Shown one piece after another: positions 34,701-49,700 of a stretch of DNA of 64,000 nucleotides. Made by a program: the position numbers and the translations under genes. The first letter of the stretch is position 1. The number at the start of each line of letters is the position of its first letter. Origin of the DNA: Parus major (taxonomy: Eukaryota > Chordata > Aves > Passeriformes > Paridae); assembly GCF_001522545.3 (NCBI RefSeq), contig NC_031781.1, positions 5,434,911-5,498,910 on the forward strand, written 5' to 3'. The notes under the pieces are model-generated. The model searched no databases. It saw only the letters and a program-made list of their open reading frames with translations, and was not told the DNA's origin.

Positions 34701-37700
34701 AGGGCGGGTGCGGCCACGCCGGCCGCAGCAGGGAGTTGCGGTGGAACAGGAAGGTGTTCCTCAGCAGCTGGTTTCCGTAATAGTAGCAGCGTTTGGTTTC
34801 CCCCTGTGAGGAAACAGGCAGAACACAGAGTTTGCCACACTGGGCACTCACAACTCACCTTGACTTTTCTTGTGCCACGCATTCAGTTTTATGACAAGTA
34901 ACAAAGGCTTCCAGATGTGCTGGGGCTGGTGACAATGCAGCCCCAGAGGAACTTCAGGGACATGCCAGAAGCCAGCAGTGAGAATGGGGTAGAGCCACTG
35001 TCTCCCAAGGCTGCTCACCGTGGGATCCCTGAGCCACTCCCAGGCTGAGCTCTTTTGCTATAAAGCATCCAGAGCCACCTCCAGTGCTGTTGGAGGGACC
35101 CCTGTGCCACACAGGACTGACCAAGCAAAGACCACTGAACCCCATATTTTGCAGGCCAGCTCCTGCGTGACTTGGGGCAAGGCATGGACCATGTGACTGT
35201 GCCAAGGGCTTGCCACATGCAGGTGGGCCTTCATTTTGTTGCTAAAACATGAGAGGCACATGGATCTTGTCATCAGTGCCCTAATGGGCCTCCCTGGTGA
35301 CAAAGGTGTGAGCTTTACCCGTTGAATGGAGCCAGTAGGGCAGGGTGGCTCGAAGCCACAGAGTCCGCAGCTGTCTGTAGATGCCTGTGGAGGGGAGAAA
35401 GAAACCTCACAACAACTCAATTCTTGCTGCTGCCTCTCCTGGCTGCTCAGAGATTTGCCAAGGAAGAGCAGCAAGCCCTCCAGACATCCCTCTTCCCAGG
35501 CACGAGACTGCACAGGTGGCCCAGATCTTCATTCACCTCATCACAGGTGCTTACCTGCAGCTCAACAAAGGTGAACTCGTCGCACCGAGATCCCAGATCT
35601 GGTGGCTCCAGCAGTCTGTCAATGCCATAAGCAATGCCCCCATTGAACTCCATGTGTCTCTGGATGATGGTGGCACCGCCATCCCCCACCAGAATCTCCC
35701 CCTAGCAGAGGAAGAAAGCAACTTGTGATTCTGGCACATCCTACATCCTGGCTGTACCACCCAAAAGTTGCTCAGTTTTGGCTGCCATGGCTTCTTCATC
35801 ACCCCAAGAACTCCAAAATCTCTGTGCACACATCCTTGACCACCCTTCGCACTTAACACTTTTCACAGCCACCTATCCTGGGGATGGCCTCTGTCCATGC
35901 AGCACATGCTCTCTAAAGGTTGTGGCACCGCTGGGTTGGCTTTGCAGCCAGGTCATTGTGACATACATGTGCAAGTACCACACATCTCTGTACTTCCCTG
36001 CCAGCTGGCCACGCCTTGTGCCCCTTTACAGCCCAGCTGTAGCCAGGCAAGGGGGTGTCCCAGCCTGCAAACACCCCAGCTCTGTGTTCACTCCCTGCCA
36101 GAAGCACCAGCTGCCCGTGGCCATGCCCAGGGACACTTGCTCCATGGGAAGCCAAACCTGGAATCACCAGCACTCACCACATGGGTTTTGCTGCAGCTGA
36201 ATGAGATGGTGGAGCCGTGCATGGTCCGTATGGTTTCAACCTGGGGCATGTTACCAGCAGCAATCTAAGAGGGGAAAAAGAAGAATGTGAAGGAGAGACT
36301 GGAAAAACCGGCAGTTCATGTTAACCCATGGTGAGGACAGAGGTCAGTGGCCAGCCTTGGAGGGATATGATGTGGCAGTCCCTGAAGCTGGTGTGGGAGG
36401 CACAGCAGTGCTGGGTTAGTCCCAGATTGCTGCACAGTGAGAGGCCAGTGTGATAAAGCAAGGCCTGGCTTTGCTCAGCTGGACACTCTCCTCATTCCTA
36501 CCCCTGTACACAAGAGCCTGTTTGTGAGCCTTGCAGCTCCCCAGAAGCTGATGACAGAAGGTTTCAGCTCATCCACCAGAGGTTCCTGTAGGTGCCTCAA
36601 ATGTTCAGACAGCTTTGGGTCTCCTCAAGACAACTGATACGTGTGTGTTCTATGTCAGCAAAACATTTGGCAAGGTCACTCTGACACAGCCATGGCAGAC
36701 AGTGGCACCTCATGTGGCCCTGGCAGCTACAAACCTGCATGCTGTCCCATTTACCTTTGTCTGTCACATTTACCTTTGTGTCCCTGATGATGTGTGCTTT
36801 GAGGTAGGAGGCCAGCACGTCCCGGTGCTCCCTGCGGTACAGGAACTTCTGCCGGCTCTCCGGGAGGGCGCTGAAGGCGGCGTCCGTGGGCCAGAGCAGC
36901 GTGAAGGGTCTGTGCGCGGGGTCAGCGAGCAGCGGCAGCAGCTCCGCGTCCTGCCCGAGAGCACGGGGACACAAAGGGAAAGCCCCGAGCCCATGCTGAG
37001 CGTGCACAGGCACACAGCACTCCCCCAGAGCAGCAGGGACAGAGGCTCACCTGCAGCAGCTTGCTGTAAATGCTGTACCCAAAGGCCTCGGCCACGTCTG
37101 TGATGTTCCGCTGCAGGGGGAGGAAAGGAAACAACTGATGCCAAGGGGTCTGCACCCAGGACCAGCAATGCAGGGGAGAAACCAGACAGGCAACAACTAC
37201 AGTAGGTAAACACAAGTTTATCTCTGTCACCATCATGCTGATGATTTGGCCTGGAAAGGGCTGGCATGCAGGAGCCACCACTTTTCTGATTCATTCTAGA
37301 TAGACACTGCTCTGGCAGGAGCTGGGATGAATTCCAGCACTCTGCTGTGCTGCACAGAAAACGTGTTATATTCTGTAAAATGCAGGCTCTATAAGCCCCT
37401 AAAGCTTGCTTAAGGAGTCACAGAGAGGCATTGGCAAACTCATGCTGCAACCTGCTCTGTGCTGGGAAAGGAATGTAATGGTTGGCACAGGAGAAGATCC
37501 TCCTGCCTACATTCAGAACTGCTATTCCCTAGGGGTGGAAAAGGCTCCTTATGTTCTGAATATGGCTATGCCACAAATGCTGTCACCTTCACAAGCCAAA
37601 TCTGTGGCCTCAGACAACCCCTAGGCAGTAAGGGACAGGGAAGAAGAGCAGTCCAAGCAGCACTGCTCGGAGAGAGATGCTTTCCCTGAGCTCACCACTG

Positions 37701-40700
37701 CCCTGACACCAGGGCATGGCTCCAGCCTTACCTGTGAGAGCTTTGAGGAGATGTTACGGCCCACCAGGTCACTGGGAATGAGGATCTTGTTGATGAAGTG
37801 AATGACCCCATTCATACCCACGATGTCACTCGTGACCACTTTGGCTTCCTCATTGAGAGTGATGCTATTCTGAGAGAGAGGGGACCTGCTGAGGCCTGCA
37901 CCAGCCACAGCACCATCCTGGGAGTGTCTGTGGGCCCAGACAAGTCACTTGCCACAACCACAGTGCCTTCACATGACAGAAAAAGTGGCATCCTGACAAA
38001 CGGGACAGCAAAGGGAATTACCTCGTTCACTGTGATCTTTATTTTGTGGCCAGATAAAGATGTAAGGGACTCCTGGCCTTCCAGGTCACTGGAGAGCAAC
38101 TTCTGGCAGCCCACCATGTGGTAGCGAAGCAGGTCCCGGAGGAGACCTCTGCTCTTCCACTCCTCAAACTAAAGACAGAGAACAGGAGTGAGGTCACATT
38201 GGGGCACTTTGCCTTGCACACTGGGCCCCCAGCCCCAAAGAGGGAGACTTGGATTGCCTGAGTTCCCTCTGACTCATCCCTGCAGGGAAGATGGTCCCCC
38301 CAAAACACATTGAAGGCACAAAATCATTTGAAAGCTTTGGGAAATTTCAACCAGCTTGACTAGTCAGTGATGGGGTTAGGATATTCCATTATGCTGACAC
38401 CAAAAAGCTGCCATTCTCTTATTCCTGAGAAGGAGTAAGGGGTCTGTCACAGATACATGGGAGCCTTGCTGTTACCAGCACCATGGACACCAAAGCCACA
38501 CACCACTGATCTGGCACAGTGCCTCTGAGGCCCACAAGACATCATCTCTGACAAAGGTCTCCTTACAAGAGGAGATATGTCCACCCCTGTCCAGGTTGTC
38601 TCCTCAGTGAGATGCCTCCAAACTTCTGCTTTTACACTGATGGAGAGCAGAGGATGCCTTTAACTCTCCATGGTGCAGCCCTTTTCCCTTGATCCAATGG
38701 GCAGAAGAGTCCCAGAGGGGACATTGCCACAACTGGAGCTGTCAAACACCCAACAGAGCTTGGCATGGGAGAGCACTTACCACTGTGGTGTTTCCTATGA
38801 AATCTGTCTGTGGGACGAAGACAGTGAAAGGCCCTGCCCCACTGAGTTCTTTGATGCTTTCTGCCTGTGTTAGAAGAGCATTTGTGGGAAGGGAAGCAGA
38901 AAACATTGTTCCAGTTAGCAAGACCCTTTGCAGAAAGCCCTAGGTGGGATTTACTACACAGAGACAAGGACAAAGCTGTCACCAACCTGTATCATCCTAA
39001 AGAACATGGATGCATCTGGAATCCTTCCGAGCTCCTTAAACAAAGGGAATCAGCTGGTGTTAGCAGGATCCCTTCCACTTGCTCCTCACCAACCAGCACA
39101 GAGACCAGCTCCTTCCTCTCCAGGTCACTCTCCCACCCCATAGAGACACAGCTCTCTTGACACACCACAGTGATCTTCCCTCCCTCCCTCTCTCAACAGC
39201 TCTGCAGGCACAGATGGCGTGGATGTTGCAGTGAGCTCTGCCTGCACCATTCACAAGTGCTGCAGGATGGAGTGGACAGAAGATGGAAGTTGGCTGGTCC
39301 TGCAGCACCTGTCTCATGGGTAACTGCCCTGTGCTCATGGGACACAGTCCCATGCCAAGTGCTTCACAAAATCTCTGCTTTAATCTCACTGTGCTGCCAC
39401 TGCCAGTTCTGGGGATGCTGTTCAGAGGGCAGACATACCCTAGAGCAAGGCAAACACCCTCTCCTCACCACACAGACTTCCAGTGAGAGCAGAGGCACAC
39501 ACAGCCCATCTCTTTTCTCGTGGCTCTGCTGTGGGCACAAGCTTTTATTTGCCACTGCTTGAAAAGGTCACTAGCTTGCCCAAAGACAGCCATGATACTG
39601 GCAAGAGAACTGGGCATAGACTGCAGCCCTCCAGATTGGGTCCTAAATCCTGGCATGGCCACAGGGGACACCTGCCCTAATCCCACTGGGCAGAAGTGAG
39701 TTGCCTTGGGGAAAAAAAAAGTCCACTCCCATTTGTTTATGGCATGAAGCAAACAGTCCCCTGGAGGTAGGGCCAGTGTTGCTGACAGCACTAGAGTCTT
39801 CCCTCCCTTTGGAGCAAAGTCACTTTGCCATGATTCTCTCCCACAGCTGGCACATCAAACACACCTAGGATTTATGGAGAGTTTGCTCAGTAGTCTCCTC
39901 TCTCACACCACATATATGTCAATGTGACACCAAGACCTGCTCACCCTCTGGTGAGGAGGGAGTGATTTGCTGCAGGGCAGGGGACACAGGAAGTGCAGCA
40001 CATGCCTCTCACCTGATGCACTTTGCCACGGCAGGTGAAGCCATCTCCAATGCTGTACCAGGAGCAGGAGCAGTTCCGAGTGCCAGGGCCTGTGTACTTG
40101 CAGAGCCCAAAGGGGCTGCAGCCTCCATTGTTCTGGCAGGGAAAGCAAAAAGCTGCTTGGAGAAGCTTCTCCAACCACCTGAACTGCTGCTTACATGTGG
40201 GAGCTGTAAACTCCATCCAGCCCAGTGAAACTATCCCTCCCTCCTATTTAGTGCCTTAGAATAAACCCAGATTCTCAAGGGCTTCCCAGCACCAAACCCT
40301 TCCACAAAAGAAGGGTTTCACACCTCACTTTGGAATGCAGAGTCCATGACAAAGCCCTTGTTTCAGAGGGTCAGTTTGACATGGCAGCGATGCCATAAGC
40401 ACAGAACACTTTGATGCTTTTGAGCATAACCCACATGAAATGGACACGAAGGAAAAAGCCCATATGCCTCCAACCCTATGTCCCTCTTTCCATCCTGAGG
40501 GAATGCTGGGTGACTGACAGAATTGCAGGTGACTGCAGGAGGTAATGGAGACCAAATACACAAGGAAATCCTTCAGTATGTGGAAATGCAAGATTTCAGC
40601 TCCAGCCAACAGGCTAACGCTGTTCCTGCTGTTAACTCTTGGGAGAAGGGAACATTTCCAGGCTGTGGCCTTCACTCTGGAAGGAGCCAAATGCAGACAT

Positions 40701-43700
40701 ACCTGTTCACACAAGTTGATGGGGTTGCAGTGGCTCACACCATCCCCACTGTAACCAGGCAGGCAGTTGCAGGAGACCTGGAGGGAGAACAGAGCCTTGG
40801 GCTCAAACTGGGACCCAATAAAGGAAACACACAAGGGCTGCCCTGGACAGAAGGCATGTGGTGTAGCACCCATTTCTGTCTCCATGAATAAGTAAGCTCG
40901 TGTCCACAACAAATATAACCCAAGACTGCCTTCAGCCTCTGGCCAGGAAAGACATCTGCTCTCATGGAAACAGCAATGTTTTTGTGCTCTTCCAAGGAAA
41001 CTTCTCTACATGGAAGGGAGTAAGCACAAAGCAGAGCACTGCAATGGACAGGAATGTCTCTAGGAGAATTACATAGCCCTGACAACTTCCATAATAATGT
41101 TGCCCTGACATTCCCCCTACACACTTACCTTCTTTGGGCCTGTTTTGATGCACTCTGCATTGGTGTGGCAGCCCCCATTGCTTTCGAGACAGAGATCAAT
41201 TTCTGCAGCAAAACAATAAGGCCAAGTTATTGCTGAGGGCTGCTCAAGGCTGCTGGGAACTGGTGGTCCAAAGAGGTATTGGAAAAGCAACAGGGAGAAC
41301 TTTTCCAGCTTGGGGAACACTTTCCTGGGAAAGTGTCTTGTGATAGCAAAGGAATAGGGTGCAACTGCAAGTTTACTTCTGACACATGTGGGTTTCTGAG
41401 CTGTGACAAATCTGCACACAGAAAACTCCAAGCCTGTCTGGGTGTACTTTAAATAATATGAGAGGACTGGCTTTCCCCTAGTTCCATTCTTCACTCAGAG
41501 CACCACTGTGGAAGACTGCCCTCTCCCTTTGTCTCTGGGCCTCTCCATGATGTGCATAAAAGCAAGAAACCTTGCAGGAATCTTTTCGTTTGAGACCAAA
41601 ACACTGGTGTTTTAGTCTGAAACCCCTCTTAGTATTGATGCTGCTTCTCTGCTGCCCCCAAAACACACCCTGAGCACTCACCCATGCAGAGTGTCCCGTC
41701 CCCAGCATAGCCCTCCTTGCAAGCACAGGTTCTCTCTCCTGGGGACACCTTGGTGCACACAGCATGCATGGAGCAGCCACCATGGTCAATGGTGCAGGGA
41801 TCTATTTCTGTGACCGAAAACAAGAGGAGCAGAATCAGCTCAGAGCACCTGGGAATGATCAATTGTGCCAGAATGATCATCTGTCTTAACAAAATCACAA
41901 CATCTTGTTAAAATCCCTTTGTTTGCCAATCAAACTGTTGGAGACATGGGCCCTCATAAAGACCTAAGAGAGGTCAGTCCAAGTAAATAAGCCGAGCCTA
42001 AGTAACCTCCAGATTGGAAATCTTTCCCTCACAGCATTTTCTCACTGCCCACTAATGGTTACATGAGAAAAAAATATATTTACCTTAACAATGTACATGT
42101 TTGGGGTTTTTTTTTTCTTTTTTCTTTTTTCCCCCCTTACTCACTTTCCAACAAGGGCAATATGGAAAACAAATTGGAATGTCTGCCAGTGTTTTAACTG
42201 TTACAATTTCATCACTTGTTTTTTCCTGGTCTGCTTGCTTTTGACATAAACAAGGTTTGCAATGTAGCTCTGGTGAAGTATCCTGAAATCCCAATTCATT
42301 TTGGCTCTACTTCTGCACTATTACCTGATTTTGGTATGGCCAGCAAATAGAAGGATCACAAAGTTCTAGGGAATTGAAACACCCACATTCCAAGGATTCA
42401 TGGCTAAAATTGTTATAACTTTGCCACCAATACTGTGATATTAGAATGAGTACAATCCATTCATGTGCACCAGGCAGTAAGAACTGCCCTCCTACACTTG
42501 CCTGCCTTTTTATCCCTTTCTTGCAGGCTTTAGCAACATCAGGAGCATCCTGTATAAAGCTCTGGACTGGAAAACATCTCTACCAAAGCATGGCAGAGTT
42601 CATGGTGGATGGCTGAGAGGAAAAGGATTTGAATGATCTTTCCTCTGGCAACTTCCTGCTGTTTATTTCACCTTGTCTTTTCTGGACACACCTGTGCAAT
42701 GGGTCCCATTCCCTGTGTATCCAGCAGAGCAGAAGCAGGTAGGCTGGGAATCTGTGGAACTGTTGAGGCAGCTGAAACAAGACAGGGATAAACAATCACT
42801 GACAACACATCCTCTGGCATATGCATGAGACCACAATGACAGGAGGCACATTCAAGGTATTCCTTTACAGCTCCAAATACTCCAGTCATGCTGGCCAGGC
42901 CCTGTTGTCCAGCTCAGGCCTCCCACAGTGCACCCTCACCACACCCACGAGCTTCTGCAAGGCACAAGGGGGATGGCAGGTCCCTGCCTAGAACAGGAGT
43001 GTGGATAATGGATGGAGAAGGGAGCACAAGGGAGTCATTCCTGTCCTGTTTCATTCCTTGGCAAGGGCAGAAAGAGCTTGTAAATGGTTGGTTGATTTTC
43101 TCCATGAATAAGGCCAGCCTTGGAGTACCCTGGAGTCTCTAATTTCTCCCATTCACACATGCTGAAGGAACTTAGAGCTTGGACAGACAAAATCCTTGCG
43201 GAGATTACACGTGGCTCAGGTCCAAAGAGAGTTCCCAGAAAGAAACTGATAATTATACATCTTTGATGAGTAGGCACCTTCTGCCAGGCCTCTGCCAAGC
43301 CCTAAGCCACAGTCACCTGTGTAAAACGCAGAAAAACACACATGGATGACTCAGCCACTTGTCTGCACTTACTTGGCCATTTGATGGCAAGTGTTATTGC
43401 ATAAGTCAGTCTTGATTCCTGCAAGAGAAAATACAAATACAACTTGGAATTTTTAGCTGGGGCCATTTCTGTCATCTAGAGAAAAGGAGCCTGCAAACCA
43501 GGAGTGATGCTAACTCTCTTGTCCTATGTGGGAGCAGGAAAATCTCATGGGATTTATGTTTTGGCACTTTGCAAAGGACTGAATTTGAAGTTCTCTGTCT
43601 GAGCTAATGGTTCCATTTGATTTTATCTGTGTGCCCTCTGCACTGGTAGGAATGAAACAAAGACTGAAATCTTGTCAATCCAGAACAGAGAGCCATTTGG

Positions 43701-46700
43701 TTTTGGCCCCTTTGAAGCAAAAGATGAACTGCTTTCATGCTTGACATTTACACTAGATAGGACAGCTCTGCTTGATTTCTAATTCTAAATTCACAATAAA
43801 ATCAACCTTTGTGTACAAACCTTTAAAATCCCAAGGTATTTAGAAGGTATTTAGAAGGTTTCTCCTCACCCAAATGCTAATCAAAATCCCAAATCCATCT
43901 TCAATGTGTTACTCTGACACACAATAACAGATTTATTGAAAACTGCAGACCACAGCCTGAGCTCACCTGAGTGACTGAATCTGTGAGCAGAAAAAGCAGC
44001 TCAGCAAATACACTGGGGCCTTTTCAAATCAAGCCCTGCCACATTTTAGGAAAGCAACAGGAGTCATGACCAACCCAATGTGGCTGAAAGCTCCCATTTC
44101 TCTCCCAGAGCAAAGGGCTGTTTTTGAGGTACCTCTAATCTCAGAGGAGGAAGAAGCAGGGATAGGCTTTTCTTGGTTTACCAGAATAGCTCAAAGACTC
44201 GTGTACTGTTGGGGAAGTCACAGCAAATGCAGCTTGTGTGCAGGAATGAGAAAGCAGAGTCTGAAAAGGTTTTGGGAGAATGCAGAGTACATGTGACTCT
44301 GTGGCCAGAGCAGACAGAGCTGCTCTGACAACTCAGGATTCCTCAGATTTCTCTGCCACTGTTACCCCAGAGGCCCCTTCACACTCACGTACTTTCCTGG
44401 CAGGTAGGGCCCATCCACCCTGGGAAGCACTCGCAGCTCCCGTCCCCTCGCAGTCCATCGTTACAAATGCCATTGTCACAGGCACATTCTGCAGGGGAAA
44501 TACAAAAATACAAAAATACAAACACCACTGTCAAACCAACCAGGGCTCACCAGCAGAGTCTGGCTACCATTTCACTGGCTGCTCTGTTCCTAATGCAACA
44601 CATCAAACTGCCGTGAAGAAAATGTCACAGGAGTATCAGCTCTTGATCCCTCACTGCCAGGCCAAAAAGCCCAGCAAGAGACCACCTGCCTCTGCTTGCT
44701 GTAGCTGGGGTGGCAGCAGGAAGAGCAGCACAGCACAGCACAGCCTTGGTTTGAGGATGCAAAACAGGGCCACTCCTCTATTTGGCCACAAGTGCTCACT
44801 CCTGCCGTCTCTTTCTCAGAGACCTGACAGCCATTTGCCCATCTCAGAGTCTTGCTCCCACCACCCCTCCAGAGAGCTGAGATGTGGCCACTTTTCTGCC
44901 CTTGCAAGCAGTTTGGTGGAGCCAAGCTGCCACAGCCATCGGTGTCACCTGATTTGCAGTCGGTTCCGTATCGTCCCACTTCACACATCTCACAGGCAGT
45001 GCCGTGGAAACCCTCCAGGCACCGGCACTCCCCGCTGCCCTGGATGCCATCCTGGCATTCCCCGTTCCCAGAGCACCACTGGCCTGGCTTCCCGGGGCAC
45101 ATCTCACACATGTGGCCGTAGTAGCCAGGGCAGCAGATGGACCTCTGGAAAACCAATAAGAACAAGCTGGGGTGAGCCATCCTGTGCAGCACAGACAAGG
45201 TACAGCTTTATTGTGGGAGCTGCTTGATTGCCCTCTCTGTGTAACAGCCATAATTTCCAACAAGAAATGGAAGGAGCATGTAGGATGGAGTGAACACCCT
45301 GAAATGGGGTGTTCTGTTGCCCAGAGCTTCATGTAAAAGTTTGCACTGCCCTTGAGAAACACAGGCCCTTTGGTAAGGAACTGAAATATCCTGTGCCACT
45401 CCAGCCTAGCTCCTGCCTGTGTCCCCAGTGTGTCTGTCTGCCAGGCAGAGAGAGGCTCTGCCAGGACGTGATTTGGTTTCAAAGCCTGATTTAACTGCTC
45501 TCACTTTTTCCTGCATCTATCCATGGAGGGAAGAAAATCATGATGGGATGAAGTTGGGCAGTACAGATGATGAGAAACACCATCTAATGAAGCAATGCAA
45601 AAGTGCCAAAAGAGGTACAAGTGCTGACTGAAACTCTCTGTGTGAGTACAGTAAGTCTAATTCCCTGTCTCCCTTTTCAATTTCTCATTCCCTCTAAACT
45701 TTCCAAGTGATGCTGCAACACCTATAAGATGTCAAATTCACACAAGTCTTTCTTTTACCATTTTCTCTTTAAGTGTTTTCTTCCAGGAGCCCATTTTCAC
45801 AAAACTGGTAGAGGCCATAACACACAAAACATGAGGTGTGAGACCTTCTGCTCCCCCCTTTCATTTGGCTCCAGTGAGTCATCAGTTATTCGGGAAGGCA
45901 CAGGCACAAGCAGAATTCCATCATTCATGCCTCATTTCCTTAGGAAACCAGACTGCAAACATTCAACTCCTTCTCTTCCTCTGCAGGACAAAACCCAGAG
46001 CAACAGTACCGAAGCAGCAGATCCCAATCCATCACTGTGCAGACATTTCTGCAGATCTTTTGTTGTTCCAGTACCCTCCACCTCCAGGATGGAGAGCAAT
46101 TCCCAGACAACCCCAGTCTCAGCTACACAAAGGTACAAACACAGCCAGGATTTCAGCACAGCCTGCACTTCCATGCCTGTGCTTCTGACACCCATCTTGC
46201 TTTTGCCAAAATGAAGCAGAGGCAAATGTTTTTCTCACCAGAAAAACTTTAGCACAGTTGAAATGGCAGCCCAGTATTCTTGTACCCGCAGAGCGCAATT
46301 CACAGTGAGCGAGATTCCTGCTTCCAGGAGGGTCCTGAGGATATAATCAGCACAGACACAGACAGGAGATATTACTACAATATTTAGACAAACAATGTAC
46401 ATTTTGCTGCATATGGCAGTGTTCTTTGTATCTGGCAGGAATAGCCCTAAAAAACTGAACTATCCAGAGGTGAGACCAATGAGGCATCTCTGGATGTGAG
46501 GGTCTATTTTTCACACAGAGTCTGTTTTTCACCTGCCAAACCCATGGTACACGTTAGTCTGAATACTGAGAAAAAAGGAATTGGGAACTTTTGGGAATAG
46601 GGTAAAGCAGCGAGGCCTAAGAAGCCAGATGTAGCTGCTAGACAATTCACAGCCAGCATGGAAACGAAATGCTTACTTATTTTCCTCTCTGGAAATGTTT

Positions 46701-49700
46701 GTCACTCACTCACAAACAAGCTGCAGGCACAACCAGCCCATCTGTGTGAACAAATCAATGGTCCAGGCAGGGAAAGTGCTACAGGCATCCCTAAATTTGC
46801 TTTCCTTGATGATAATGCCGTAAGAGTCAAAGATAAAATAAAAAAAGACATCTCTTCTTCCCTGTTAAGTGGGAAAACTAAAGGGTACCTGAAATTCAGG
46901 CAAAGCTTGGTGTCAGCTCTGGGTGGAGCTTCCTGATTCATGTCCATGTTTTTCCTGTGTAACCCTGCCTTGGTTTCTGCTTTTTCTTCCAAACCTTGGC
47001 AAGGGATGAGCCACAGAGGACTCAAGGGCACATCTTTTCAGGTATCAAGATGAGCAATAAAAGGACCTCAAAGCACTATCTGCAATCAATCTGTGGGCTG
47101 TCACATGAATCCAAGACTCACCACAAGAACTGATCCAGAAGGACACTTGATCCCCTTCTCACACTTGCCGCACCTTGACTAGGGCACAGAGAACAGGACA
47201 AGTCACAAGTGTGCCCTCTATCCACATCACACCAAAGCACTAATCTTGAATTACAAATGCTGCTCTACAGGCTGCTGGCTGGGACAAAGATGTTTTTATC
47301 TTTGTGGCTCAAAACACCAAAAGAAAAGATCATATGCTATACCTTTCCTGAGTCTCAGAGATTTTTGTAGCCCTGGGGTTCCTTCGCACAAGGCTGCAAA
47401 TACTTATTTTCCTGGTCTGTAGCAGGCAGACTTACCTCAGTCTGACACTGCAACCTTCAGGTTTAGTGGCTCAATTGCCATGAGACACAAGCTGGACTTT
47501 TGGCCGTGACTCCCAGGTAAACCAGGGAGCATTTTCATGCATGTTGTCATGGCATGCAAAAATTGGGCTGGATTTTCCTTCCACAGCTGAGTATCTGGTA
47601 GTCCCTGCACTAGCCAGCCCCATGGCTGGCACTGTGAGGGAGGCTCAGCAAGGAGCCTCAAGGGAACAGAACATGATCTGCACAAGAGCTGCATTAGATG
47701 TACAGAATCTCCAAGTAGGAAGAGCCAAATCTCCACAGTGCCCCATTTCATGCGGCTCATCTGGGTTACACCACAAGCTACTGTCTCATCCATGAGGACA
47801 GCTAAGGTAGGTTCTCTGTTATCCATCAGTTTGGCCCAGCAGGTGGAGAAGCCCTGTGAAATGGTGTCAGCTCCTTGGTCCCCACCATTACCTTCAGTAT
47901 GGTGGTGGTATTGGCAGTGCAGCGATTCTTCTGGACCTGGAGCACCTGGGACACCCCAATCAGGATGCCATTCTTCGTCTCAAAGGAATTTCCATCCAAA
48001 GGAATATTATTGACAAACTTCTGCAAAGCAGGAGATAACAGCTGAGACAATAACCTTCAGCTCCTTTTGCATGGATTGCTTGGCAGCTCCAAGACAGTCC
48101 CAGCAGGAAACTTGTGAGGGTGTGCAAAAGAGAAACCAGAGTAGTGGGTCACCAGCCTTAGGAAGTGATAGGTCAAGCCAAAGTCTCAGATGGCAGAACA
48201 GCCTGCCACCCTTACCTGAGTGCTGTTTTGGTAAAACATCAGCCAGAAGGAGAGCCCTAACATGCTGTTCTTATGAACTCCACTTCTCAAGTTTTCAGGC
48301 AAGAGCTTCTCTCCCAGTACAATGTGGTACTGCACTGTTTCATTGTCCTAAATCCACAGAAATACAAATGTTTGGCGTCATTTGACTTCCTAGACTGCAA
48401 TTCAGTTGGAGGCATGGCATAAAAAATGTTCCTAAGCACCTGTAATGGCTAATTAAGCCCACAGAGCCTAGTAACTCTCTGTTGCAGATGACTGATCACA
48501 TTTGATGATTCTGACACTTGATGAACCCATTAATGTTTTTTGGAACCTTTCATAAGTCTGAAAACTGCCACAGCCAGCCAGGAAGTGGAACATGTTGTGC
48601 CATCTATCCACATACTAATTTACTCTGCACTTGGAGTCCAAATATTCTTTTCAGATCCCACTGCAACACCACTGGAAATCTTCTCATTTCTCTGCCACAT
48701 TTCTCCCAGTTTTTAGCATCAGATATTTATCTCCTCTGCATGCTGAAATCCCCTGAGCTTGTTTATTTTCTGTCCGTGTACATGGCCCTGCACCCACCAC
48801 AACACATATTAGAACTGCAAGCAAGCAGTGAGCTTACCAGCTGGGTCACATTGGCAGCACGGCAGTACTCCTCAATGGAATTATTTCCAGGAACAAAAAT
48901 TGTGTATTTCTCAGAGGACTCAACTTTCCCAATGAGCTGGTACTCCTAAAAAATGTCCAAACAGTAACATTAGCAATTACCCTTGTACTCACCAAAACCC
49001 AAACCACACGTAAGATCAGTTACAAAGACAAGAAGATATGCTTGAAAATGGGATATACAACTTCTATCCAGGCCCACACATCTGACTGGTTGCTCCCTGT
49101 CCTGACTGGCATAAGACCAGCTTCCCAGTTATGAAAAAGCCTTCCCTTTCCTCTGGTTTTCTCTGCCTTGTATAGGTATCAGAGCACCTGCAGTAGACAG
49201 GTCATCTTCCACTGTAACACATGCCAGTGATCTAGAGATCTAATTATGTAACTCTTTGGCTGCTCAAAAGCTTTCCTAGAAGATCCCCCATGTAGGACAC
49301 ACCATCTCCCTTTCTTGCCAGGCAGTCCAAAGTTAGGTCCCAAAGTACAGGATAAGGTGGGCATTTGCTCAAAAGACTGTCCTGGCAGTGACAGCTGTGC
49401 TCACCTTGACTGCTTACCTCTAGCAACTCCTTGAATATGCTGAACGAGGCCACTGTGCTGAGCTGTTCCTGCAGACCAGGAGGGCTCGGTGGGATATCTC
49501 CTGGGGATGGCAATAAAACCTGTGGAAAATGCAGGTTCAGAGCAAGGCTGAGCAAGGGGCTGAGGAGAATTTCACTGGACTCCTGCCCTGCTTGCAAGAA
49601 AGGAAATTAAAAGGTCTCATTTTACACAATCCTGCAGTCCTGCAATAGCCTGAACTCTTATATCAGCCAAGAGAAGGGGAGCTCTCCTCCCACTGGTCCT

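Noticed and set aside
44280..45227. 315-codon plus-strand open frame
   Set aside because: It lies directly opposite two STAB1 EGF exons and their intron. Open frames opposite coding exons are common, and it resembles no protein.
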